Position numbers and translations under genes: made by a program. Below, piece after piece: positions 57,700-64,000 of a stretch of DNA of 64,000 bases (position 1 is the stretch's first letter; the number at the start of each line of letters is the position of its first letter). This stretch comes from UBA2112 sp964596695 (lineage in GTDB: Bacteria > Patescibacteriota > Saccharimonadia > Saccharimonadales > Saccharimonadaceae): positions 65,835 to 129,834 of the forward strand of contig CAZQVE010000003.1 in NCBI GenBank assembly GCA_964596695.1, read 5' to 3'. Below the pieces are notes generated by a model that worked only from the letters and a program-made list of their open reading frames with translations, ran no database searches and was not told the DNA's origin.

Positions 57700-58328
57700 A
57701 CGGACGGTTTGACGGTTTCCCATATGCGATCTGCAACCTCATCTACTGAGCCGTCAGCAGAAATAACTATCGCATGGTGGCGTCTTGCAATGCCATGGTA
57801 AGCATTTTCTACGCGTTGCTGAAACGCCGCACCCTTTGACTCGAACGTGTCTGGCTTTTCCAGTTTGCCTCGCTTTGCAATCCTCTTCTTGCGTTCGTTG
57901 CCATCCAGCTCCAGGATAACGGCAATATCCGGCCGTAAGTAGCGACTGTCGGTTGCCATACGCGTGATTGACCGAATCATGCGCCAATCAATGCCCTCGC
58001 CGCTTCCCTGATAGGCAAGTGTCGAGAAGTAGTTTCGTGACGCGACGACCCACTTCCCCTCACTAAGGGCTGGCAGGGCGTATTGCTGCCAGATATCGTG
58101 TCGAGCGGCGGTAAAGAGCCACACGTTCGTTTCGCCGTCTCGTTTTAGCTCGCCGTTCTTGATAACGGTGCGGATCGCGTCCGCGACGGGAGTACCTTCG
58201 GGTTCGTGAAACTCGATCGACTCAATGCCCTGTTCGGCTAACCGCTGGCGGAGGATGGAAACCTGCGTTGACTTGCCCGTACCATCGTGGCCTTCGATGA
58301 CAACATACTTGCCGGGCGACGCGGTCAT
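57627..58328 (-). CDS. tmk: Thymidylate kinase
   Basis: This kinase phosphorylates dTMP to dTDP. The P-loop GHDGTGKST is at residues 13-21. The usual DRYxxSxxAYQG appears as SRNYFSTLAYQG, and the LID has RIAKRGKLEKPD. The 233-residue length is a little long: the C-terminus beyond about 210 has a serine-rich tail encoded inside the overlap with the opposite gene. Its ATG overlaps the dcd stop as ATGA (58325-58328), so dcd-tmk is one operon for dTTP supply. Confidence 0.92.
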   Translation of the reverse strand: MTASPGKYVVIEGHDGTGKSTQVSILRQRLAEQGIESIEFHEPEGTPVADAIRTVIKNGELKRDGETNVWLFTAARHDIWQQYALPALSEGKWVVASRNYFSTLAYQGSGEGIDWRMIRSITRMATDSRYLRPDIAVILELDGNERKKRIAKRGKLEKPDTFESKGAAFQQRVENAYHGIARRHHAIVISADGSVDEVADRIWETVKPSVYARSGSSSKFFRFSATIKSLLTE

Positions 58329-59044
58329 TTTATGCCTTTTTGTAATCCCTTAACGACGAGTGGTTTCTTGCGGCTGTCCTTATATGCGCGCGGCAGCATA
58401 TCCTCTGGCTTCCAGGTAGCAATAAGTTCGTCGAGGTCATCGGTGTGCTGGTATTTGCCACTCATGCCGCCGCGACCCTGGGAGTAGTCTCCTTCCACAG
58501 TGCCCGCCTTGTGGAATATCAGTTGTCCGATACGCTCACCAACCGGTAGAACAACAGATTCGTGTTGGTTGAGGTTATAGATTTCCAGTGTGATGCGGTT
58601 GACGTATCCCGGGTCTACCCAGCCAGCGTCAAAGCAAACTGCGACACCGTTACGACCCCAACTACTGCGGCTTTTGACCTCACAGGCACCGCCGTGCGCG
58701 CGGATGCCGACAAACTCGTGCGTGTGCGCGAGGATACGCTCGCCGGGCTTGAGGACGATAATCGGATGGTTGCGCGGAATGTTTTCGAAAAGATTATAAC
58801 CGTTTTCTTTACACCATTCAGCATGTGGCTGCGCTTCGAGCGGTCCTTTGAAATAGCGGTCGACAGCAGCTTTGTCGAAAGGGTTGTAAACCTTGGATAC
58901 GTCTGAATATTCCTGCTTGAAAAAGTAGTGTCCAAGCGTGAAGTCCATACTTGCTTCGGACACATTTTCTTCGACAAACGGTACGGACACTATCGTTCCG
59001 TTTCGTATGGCTGCTTTGATTTCTATATTACTGTAGACGCTCAT
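58325..59044 (-). CDS. dcd: dCTP deaminase (Dcd/DUT family)
   Basis: The 239-residue protein has the trimeric dUTPase-like fold signature. The block EVKSRSSWGRNG, matching RSSxGR, is followed by the strand with AGWVDPGYVNRITLEIYN. This is the catalytic region where Glu activates water in dCTP deaminases. It converts dCTP to dUTP, or directly to dUMP if bifunctional. It is longer than the 193 residues of the E. coli enzyme, with an N-terminal extension of about 30 residues. It precedes tmk by an ATGA overlap. No separate dut is seen. Confidence 0.85.
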   Translation of the reverse strand: MSVYSNIEIKAAIRNGTIVSVPFVEENVSEASMDFTLGHYFFKQEYSDVSKVYNPFDKAAVDRYFKGPLEAQPHAEWCKENGYNLFENIPRNHPIIVLKPGERILAHTHEFVGIRAHGGACEVKSRSSWGRNGVAVCFDAGWVDPGYVNRITLEIYNLNQHESVVLPVGERIGQLIFHKAGTVEGDYSQGRGGMSGKYQHTDDLDELIATWKPEDMLPRAYKDSRKKPLVVKGLQKGIK

Positions 59045-59291
59045 GGCAAATAGTCAGACGTGGTCTCCCTCACTTAAAACTTATGTCAAGTGTATCATGA
59101 TTCTTATGTAATACATAAGGTCAAACGTACGAAATACATCACTTGATAGTCCGTGAAGGAGCTGAGAGAAAAAATAAACTTTCAGGAGCTTCAACTGAGG
59201 TCATCTGACGTTTAACATAAGCTAAATAACATGAACTTTAAAATGTGTAAAGTATGTTATATCCTAGCCTTACTTCATAAGAAAGGAGGGC

Positions 59292-59729
59292 GTGGTGCTA
59301 ACTATCCGGAAAAGCCACTACTACAAAAAGAAAGAATATTTATACGGTGCAGCGGCTATGATCGTATGCGCCGCGGGTGTCATTTCTCTCATGGCTTGGG
59401 GCGGCTCGCTCCATGATCAAGTGGCTATGGTGGCACCGGCGAAGGCCGAAGATGAATCATCAAACGATAAAAGCAATGATAAAGATAAAGCGAACGATTC
59501 GCAGCCGACAACTACGGCTGAAGATACTGACACTACCGATGTATCGCCGACCTCATATAATGTAGCACCCCCAGCCGCACCTAAAACGACGCCGACGCCG
59601 CCGTCTCCTAAGCCCGTTACTTCTCCGAGCCCGACCGTGACACAGACCCCAGTGCCGAGTCCGACATCAACGCCCACCCCTGAGTCCACTCCGACAGATA
59701 CGCCCGAGCAATCTCCTGATGAGCTTTGA
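59292..59729 (+). CDS. Membrane-anchored protein with Pro/Thr-rich outer tail
   Basis: This 145-residue protein has a short basic start, one membrane helix (about residues 17-38) and a disordered extracellular tail. The tail is first Asp/Ser/Asn/Lys-rich, then almost purely Pro, Thr and Ser (TPTPPSPKPVTSPSPT). Such tails often span the wall or carry O-sugars. It starts at GTG 59292, just after AAAGGAGGGC. It is a single gene with its own terminator. The composition makes any homology assignment unreliable. Confidence 0.65.
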   Translation: MVLTIRKSHYYKKKEYLYGAAAMIVCAAGVISLMAWGGSLHDQVAMVAPAKAEDESSNDKSNDKDKANDSQPTTTAEDTDTTDVSPTSYNVAPPAAPKTTPTPPSPKPVTSPSPTVTQTPVPSPTSTPTPESTPTDTPEQSPDEL

Positions 59730-59748
59730 TAGTTCGAGCCAAAGAAAA

Positions 59749-59769
59749 AGTGGGGCGTATAGCCCCACT
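59749..59769. terminator. Terminator between 59292 gene and thyX
   Basis: AGTGGGGC-GTATA-GCCCCACT is an 8-bp perfect stem. It is preceded by an A-rich tract and followed by GTTCCTT. It can serve both converging genes. Confidence 0.7.
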
Positions 59770-59777
59770 GTTCCTTC

Positions 59778-60599
59778 CTACTCCTGCGGTCGCTTGCTGT
59801 AGTCCGACTCGAATGGCACATCGCTGCGGTGCTGGTGCCAGCCGATGAGATTACCCCGCTGCTCCTCGCCTTCGTTGAGCGGTCGGGCGACGTGCTCCAG
59901 CGGTGACATGTGCCCACCTTCGACGAGCCGTTCGTAGAGCTCGATGTCCTTGGACGTATCACGAACGCCCTCGTGTGTCAGGTAGCTGACACGGGCACAA
60001 CGGCCGACGCTGACCTGAAGACGTGTGTCAAACGGAAGCCTCTCGTCCGGCTGAATAAGCGGCGTATGCCACTCGTTGTAGCCGAGTTCGACCGGTGTTG
60101 AGGCATCCATGGCGTCACGCATGGCACATGCAGCGTCACGGATTTCGGGCTGTGCATCCTTGTGCGCGCGAAGCGCATAGAAGTTACTCCACTCGGTCGC
60201 CGTTACGATGACGGTGTGTCGCATGAACGGCTCGAGTAGCCGATTCGTGCGCTGTTTGTGCACGCCCAGTTCACTCAAGCGTTGGGCGGCCGCAACCGCT
60301 GCTCGTCCGGCTTCCCGCCATATGGCGATCGCTTGCTCAAGCGCTTCGCCTTCGAGCTCGGCGCCGGCCTGCATGCCGGGCTGATTTGCGCCCCAGTGGT
60401 CACCGATGAATGGGTCTTCGATGATCCGTTCCAGCTGCTTACTCACCGGGATAGCCCGCGAAGACGCGCTGTTACGGCTGAACATGCGGTGTGTGTTGAA
60501 CTCCGCCAGTACATAGCGCGGAAACGTGACCTCAAGCGTGGTCAAGCGCTTGCCGCGCGGTGAAAGAGAGTCTGCGAGTACTCGTGCAGATCCATCCAT
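59778..60599 (-). CDS. thyX: FAD-dependent thymidylate synthase ThyX
   Basis: This enzyme makes dTMP from dUMP using FADH2 and methylene-tetrahydrofolate. The ThyX motif RHRxxSxNxxSxR appears as THRMFSRNSASSR near residue 36. The second nucleotide block has RAHKDAQPEIRDA, and the C-terminal region ends in HMSPLEHVARPL. The 273-residue length is slightly above the usual 220-250, with a GDHWGANQPGMQAG insertion. ATG 60599 has GGAGG. A thyA gene is not in the window. It is the dTMP source for Tmk nearby. Confidence 0.92.
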   Translation of the reverse strand: MDGSARVLADSLSPRGKRLTTLEVTFPRYVLAEFNTHRMFSRNSASSRAIPVSKQLERIIEDPFIGDHWGANQPGMQAGAELEGEALEQAIAIWREAGRAAVAAAQRLSELGVHKQRTNRLLEPFMRHTVIVTATEWSNFYALRAHKDAQPEIRDAACAMRDAMDASTPVELGYNEWHTPLIQPDERLPFDTRLQVSVGRCARVSYLTHEGVRDTSKDIELYERLVEGGHMSPLEHVARPLNEGEEQRGNLIGWHQHRSDVPFESDYSKRPQE

Positions 60600-60710
60600 G
60601 TCGTTATCCTCCAGTTAGGTAGAAAGGGTGTATAAAGTACGCCCACTTACTGCTTATAGTATCACTCTCATGGTGATCATGACCATGATGGAATTTACAA
60701 CTGTGGAAAA

Positions 60711-60740
60711 GAAAATAGCTCTTCTGGGAGAGCTATTTTC
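60711..60740. terminator. Terminator of rplA
   Basis: GAAAATAGCTCT-TCTGGG-AGAGCTATTTTC is a 12-bp perfect stem. It lies 17 bp after the rplA stop on the minus strand, with T-rich flanks. Confidence 0.8.
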
Positions 60741-60756
60741 GAGAGAGCGTCAGCAA

Positions 60757-61782
60757 CTAGTTGATACCAGCGTCAACCTTGATGCCAGGACCCATAGTGG
60801 TCGTGATATTGGTTGATTTAACGTAGTTGCCCTTTAAGCTGGCAGGCTTTTGTGCCCGGAGGCTATCGAGAAACGCAGTCGCGTTTGCGAGGAGCTTCTC
60901 GGTGCCAAAGCTTACCTTACCGACAGCGACATGGACAATAGCTTGCTTGTCGACACGGTATTCGACACGGCCAGCCTTTGCTTCGGTGACTGCCTTTGCG
61001 ACGTCAGCAGCAACGGTACCGCTCTTAGGGTTTGGCATAAGACCGCGTGGGCCAAGCAGACGAGCGTACTTACCAAGCTTTGGCATGTACTGAGGTGTTG
61101 CAACGAGGATATCGAAATTCAGCTCTTCTTTGTCGAGTTGCTTCAAGAAGTCTTCGTCGCCAACGACATCAGCGCCAGCTTTTTTGGCACCAGCGTGATC
61201 ACCCTCGGGTGCGAATACAGCGACGCGGACAGTCTTGCCGCTACCGTTTGGAAGCGCAACGGTCGCACGGATGTTCTGGTCGGCTTGACGAGGGTCAACG
61301 CCCAGGCGGACATGGATTTCTACAGAGGCGTCAAACTTAGCGGGATTCGTCTTAGTTGCTAGCTCGATAGCGTCCTTGAGTGCATATACCTTGTTTGCCT
61401 CGACCAGCTCAGCTACCTTGCGGTAGTTTTTGCCGCGGCGCTCAAGCTTGGAGCGGACTTTCGGAGCCGGACCCTTTTTGACGTTAGCTTCAGCCTCGGC
61501 TGACTGCGGCGTCGTATCGCCCGCCTCTTTGCGAGCCTCCTTCTCAAGTTTCTCAGCGGTTTCACGTTGAGCTTTCTCGCTACGTTTACCGGCCTTTGCG
61601 GCGGTCTTTTCTTCCACTGCTTCTTCGGCTTCTGTTGCAACTTTCGCAGAGACAGCTTCCACCTCCGCTGCAGGAGTGTTAGCGGCGTTGATGGCAGCCT
61701 CAATCTCCGCGATAGTATTCTTTTCGCTGACTTCGAGCTTTAGCTCGGCAGCCTTCTCTAGTAACTCGGCCTTCTTAGCCAT
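60757..61782 (-). CDS. rplA: 50S ribosomal protein L1 with N-terminal extension
   Basis: The 341-residue protein contains a complete L1 domain from about residue 112. It has DAIELATKTNPAKFDASVEIHV, the ribosomal L1 signature AGRVEYRVDKQAIVHVAVG and the conserved ATPQYMPKLGKYARLLGPRG block. The first 110 residues are extra: a small SAP/LEM-like helical motif (AELLEKAAELKLEVSEKNTI), then a long acidic/basic linker of Ala, Glu and Lys. L1 moves the E-site tRNA. Usually rplK precedes rplA; here it does not, and a structured leader does. ATG 61782 has AGAAAGGA. Confidence 0.96.
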   Translation of the reverse strand: MAKKAELLEKAAELKLEVSEKNTIAEIEAAINAANTPAAEVEAVSAKVATEAEEAVEEKTAAKAGKRSEKAQRETAEKLEKEARKEAGDTTPQSAEAEANVKKGPAPKVRSKLERRGKNYRKVAELVEANKVYALKDAIELATKTNPAKFDASVEIHVRLGVDPRQADQNIRATVALPNGSGKTVRVAVFAPEGDHAGAKKAGADVVGDEDFLKQLDKEELNFDILVATPQYMPKLGKYARLLGPRGLMPNPKSGTVAADVAKAVTEAKAGRVEYRVDKQAIVHVAVGKVSFGTEKLLANATAFLDSLRAQKPASLKGNYVKSTNITTTMGPGIKVDAGIN

Positions 61783-61802
61783 AGTTCTCTATCCTTTCTG
61801 TG

Positions 61803-61852
61803 GTGTTGGAGACTATCTGGACAGTCCCCGGCGGCCTTTCGGCCTCCCAACA
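61803..61852 (-). promoter_or_regulatory. Structured rplA leader, possible L1 operator
   Basis: The minus-strand leader folds as TGTTGG-GAG...CTCCAACA (outer stem). Inside are a GGCC-GAAA-GGCC hairpin and a GGACT...AGTCT hairpin, giving a three-way junction before the rplA start. L1 often represses its own message by binding such a mimic of its rRNA site; here this is inference. Confidence 0.5.
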
Positions 61853-61869
61853 TTGATTTGTATAAATAC

Positions 61870-61898
61870 ATCATAGCAAAACAGGGGTAAAATGTCCA
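61870..61898 (-). promoter_or_regulatory. Promoter of rplA
   Basis: Minus strand -35 TGGACA (61893-61898), 17-bp spacer and -10 TATGAT (61870-61875). Confidence 0.65.
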
Positions 61899-61909
61899 GC
61901 GCGCGTTAA

Positions 61910-61938
61910 TTGACAGAATTTGCAATAAAAAGTATAGT
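61910..61938 (+). promoter_or_regulatory. Promoter of the MFS transporter gene
   Basis: -35 TTGACA (61910-61915), 17-bp spacer and -10 TATAGT (61933-61938). It sits back to back with the rplA promoter. A leader of about 100 bases follows, with hairpins CCCGACG...CGTCGGG and GACAAAT...ATTTGTC. Confidence 0.8.
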
Positions 61939-62047
61939 AAGCCACATCTTCGTCACCCGACGAGTGAGTGGAAAGTTTTTCCTGCGTCGGGCAACGAGGC
62001 CCTTTGACAAATGGAAGCAATTTGTCCAACTGGTTTACTTCGGAAGG

Positions 62048-63826
62048 ATGGGTTCTACAGTGAGGAAATGGAGATTGTCCGCGCCTAGCGGCGCGGCTAC
62101 CAAGAATTGGCTAAAACAAGCGCCCCTGAGGGTTGCAGCGCTTCGACACTGGCGACCCAGCGAGGTGTTCTTGCTGCTTGCCTGCGTGATATCCGCGATG
62201 ATGGTCTCGGCTCTCGATGGAACGATGTTCAATACGGCGCTTCCGACGATTGCTGGTGAGTTCCACGGTGTCGGTGACATGCAGTGGGTAGGCACAATCT
62301 ATCTCTGGGCGTCAGCTGTTATGATCCCCGTTTACGGCAAACTGGGCGATGTGGTCGACCGCAAGAAACTGTTTATGGGTGCCATGGGGGTGTTCCTGGT
62401 CGGGTCTGTCATGGGTGCTCTGTCTGGGAGTATGGTGATGGTTATCGTCGGCCGGGGTATCCAAGGCATCGGTGGCGGTGGTCTGATGACGCTCGCGTTC
62501 ACGATCCTGGCAATGCGATTCTCACCCAGAGAGCGCACGGCGTACACCGGTTACATCATGGGTACGTTCGGGATTGTGTCGCTTATCGGACCATTCATTG
62601 GTGGGCTATTTACCGACGCGCACCATATCTTCGGTTTGGTGACCAGCTGGCGCTGGGCGTTTTGGCTGAATATCCCGCTTGGCATTTTGGCGATAGCGCT
62701 TGCATGGAAGTGTTTGCCGCGGCAGCAAGTCCTTGCAAAACGGCCAAAGACAGATCTGTGGGGCATCGGTTTGCTGACGGTTATCACGTCGCTGCTCGTT
62801 CTCGCCTCCTCGTGGGGCGGTGTGAAGTTTGCATGGGGTTCGCCCACTATTCTCCTGCTTGTAGGAGGAGCGCTCGCAGCTATCGCCGTGCTCGTGTGGG
62901 TTGAGTTTCGGGTCGAACGCCGAGGTGACTCGCCGTTCTTGCCGATGAGCATGTTCAACATGCGGAAGTACCGCGACTTCACCCTGGTGACGGTCGCGGG
63001 TGTTTCGCTTGGCATCGCTATGTTCGGTGTGATTGGCTATATCCCGACGTATATCCAGATAGTAACGGGATACAGTGCTAGCATGTCCGGCGTTCTGACT
63101 TTACCGATGATGGCATGTATGCTGATTGTTTCGGTCAGCCTCGGTAAGGTCATAAGGAGCGTGGAGGGATTCCGATATCGACGGGTTCCGCCAATTGGTA
63201 TTGCTATCATGGCCGGCGGCGTGTTTCTGCTTGGGACGATGACACCCGCCACACCCGTGTGGATGATGTGCGCATATCTTGGGCTCATGGGTTTGGGACT
63301 TGGTTTGTCGATGCAGCTTTTGCCAGTCATCGCTCAGAACACGTTTCCATTATCCATGACGGGCACGGTGACTGGCGTTAACCAGTATTTCCGTCAAATC
63401 GGATCGACGTTTGGTATGTCAGGTGTCGGCGCGATGTTCGTGTCGTTCTTGGCAACACACCTTCACTCCCATCTCGGTATTTCACTTAGCGGAGATGGGG
63501 GCGGTTCTGCGACGTTGACTCCGGCAGCCGTTCAGGCTATGCCGCCAGCGATCAAGGATGCTGTTATTGCGTCATACAGCGAGGCGCTGACATCGGTCTT
63601 CCACATCGTTGTGTGGGTTGTGGTGGGCGCCGGGGTTCTGGTGCTGTTCCTTACCGGAGCGCCGCTTCGGAAGGATAACCGAGACGAGGCTCTGATTGAG
63701 GCGATGGACATCGAGGGACCGGGAGTCGGAGCTTTGCTCGTCGATGGACCGGAACCGATGAAACCCGTGGCGAGGACTTTGTCGCGCGGTCGTCATCGCA
63801 TAGACAGGGGTCGGCATCGGCTGTGA
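62048..63826 (+). CDS. DHA2-family MFS exporter (EmrB/QacA type)
   Basis: The 592-residue protein has 14 membrane helices. The DHA2 marks are SALDGTMFNTALPTIAGEF near residue 60, GKLGDVVDRKKL in the 2-3 loop, GRGIQGIGGGGLMTLAF and RWAFWLNIPLGI. Such pumps export drugs, dyes or lipids. The first 30 residues are basic and cytoplasmic. The start at 62048 is uncertain: GGAAGG abuts the ATG, and GTG 62060 is another option with better spacing. The upstream promoter excludes any start before about 61945. A long hairpin after the stop ends the message. Confidence 0.9.
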   Translation: MGSTVRKWRLSAPSGAATKNWLKQAPLRVAALRHWRPSEVFLLLACVISAMMVSALDGTMFNTALPTIAGEFHGVGDMQWVGTIYLWASAVMIPVYGKLGDVVDRKKLFMGAMGVFLVGSVMGALSGSMVMVIVGRGIQGIGGGGLMTLAFTILAMRFSPRERTAYTGYIMGTFGIVSLIGPFIGGLFTDAHHIFGLVTSWRWAFWLNIPLGILAIALAWKCLPRQQVLAKRPKTDLWGIGLLTVITSLLVLASSWGGVKFAWGSPTILLLVGGALAAIAVLVWVEFRVERRGDSPFLPMSMFNMRKYRDFTLVTVAGVSLGIAMFGVIGYIPTYIQIVTGYSASMSGVLTLPMMACMLIVSVSLGKVIRSVEGFRYRRVPPIGIAIMAGGVFLLGTMTPATPVWMMCAYLGLMGLGLGLSMQLLPVIAQNTFPLSMTGTVTGVNQYFRQIGSTFGMSGVGAMFVSFLATHLHSHLGISLSGDGGGSATLTPAAVQAMPPAIKDAVIASYSEALTSVFHIVVWVVVGAGVLVLFLTGAPLRKDNRDEALIEAMDIEGPGVGALLVDGPEPMKPVARTLSRGRHRIDRGRHRL

Positions 63827-63845
63827 CCGTGATAGCGTAGCCTTG

Positions 63846-63883
63846 CTGTAGTCCGGCGCACCCTTCGGTGTGTCGGACTGCAG
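63846..63883 (+). terminator. Terminator of the MFS gene
   Basis: CTGTAGTCCG and CGGACTGCAG pair, with GCACC/GGTG inside around a CTTC loop. A short TTATTT follows. Confidence 0.65.
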
Positions 63884-63910
63884 CAGGTTATTTGCTTCCA
63901 TTTGTCGCGT

Positions 63911-63930
63911 AAACACCCGCGAGGGTGTTT
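63911..63930. repeat. Perfect hairpin before the last gene start
   Basis: AAACACCC-GCGA-GGGTGTTT is an 8-bp perfect stem-loop followed directly by TAAAAT. It can be a terminator in either direction or an operator over the following -10 box. Confidence 0.5.
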
Positions 63931-63942
63931 TAAAATACCCGT

Positions 63943-64000
63943 ATGCGTAGAGAACTCAGGACCTTTGCAACATCTCGACAGGTGTCCGTAACTGTATGCC
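63943..64000 (+). CDS. Start of a gene that leaves the window (partial)
   Basis: ATG 63943 opens a frame without a stop to the end of the window, reading MRRELRTFATSRQVSVTV. TAAAAT (63931-63936) lies 6 bases before it, as in other leaderless genes here. With 19 codons no family can be assigned and the frame may be chance. Confidence 0.35.
   Translation, partial: MRRELRTFATSRQVSVTVC

Noticed and set aside
1..64000. UGA recoding to glycine, as in Gracilibacteria or SR1
   Set aside because: Many genes end at TGA at the expected family length (for example dcd and the micro-operon genes) and no in-frame TGA interrupts conserved proteins.

Overview
The window looks like a chromosome segment of a Patescibacteria (CPR) bacterium, most likely Saccharibacteria (TM7). 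This is inferred from content and style: densely packed genes, several CPR-typical proteins of unknown function, an L1 ribosomal protein with a long N-terminal extension, a stand-alone type IV pilin, small DUF2795 and KGG stress-type proteins, and many genes whose -10 box lies 6-12 bases before the start codon with no ribosome binding site (leaderless style). TGA is used as a normal stop. Base composition is near 50% GC throughout, with no large prophage, IS element or CRISPR array.

Layout. 1-9.6 kb: end of a 6-phosphogluconate dehydrogenase gene, a decayed queuosine-salvage gene, an amt-glnA ammonium operon, a Kup potassium transporter, an M13 peptidase, a membrane protein and a NUDIX hydrolase. 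9.6-10.7 kb: a DUF7768 gene with a damaged 5' end and a tRNA-Gln locus with 126-bp tandem duplications and tRNA fragments. 10.7-19.5 kb: greA, a histidine kinase/response regulator pair, an HxlR regulator, an HD-like protein, two related unknown genes and an unusual tgt. 19.6-28.5 kb: AI-2E-type permease, a pyrC-pyrF-pyrE-pyrB-DHH-cysS operon, recR and ybaB. 28.7-34 kb: a GT-C membrane protein, dnaX-dnaB and a CPR-type unknown pair. 34-37.6 kb: a surface-protein module (SGNH hydrolase, tail-fibre-like protein, two small membrane proteins). 37.7-39.2 kb: rplJ-rplL with an L10 leader and attenuator. 39.3-44.2 kb: small genes, including a three-gene micro-operon, a pilin and a HAD hydrolase. 44.2-57.7 kb: a DUF348/3D wall protein, two duplicated sensor-kinase/receiver modules flanking an AurF-like oxygenase and a proline-rich surface protein, an MMPL transporter and an MpaB-like oxygenase. 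57.6-60.6 kb: tmk-dcd and thyX (dTMP supply). 60.7-64 kb: rplA with a structured leader and a DHA2-type MFS exporter.

How the genes fit together. Several modules are metabolic and self-contained: ammonium uptake plus glutamine synthesis, UMP synthesis from carbamoyl phosphate (carAB and pyrD not in the window), and dTMP synthesis by ThyX, Dcd and Tmk. Others face outward: sensors, surface proteins, wall-active protein, pilin and transporters, as expected for an episymbiont. The least explained parts are the three-gene micro-operon at 39.8-40.5 kb, the duplicated sensor modules at 45-53 kb, the rearranged tRNA-Gln locus, and the Tgt with an altered substrate pocket next to a ruined queuosine-salvage gene.
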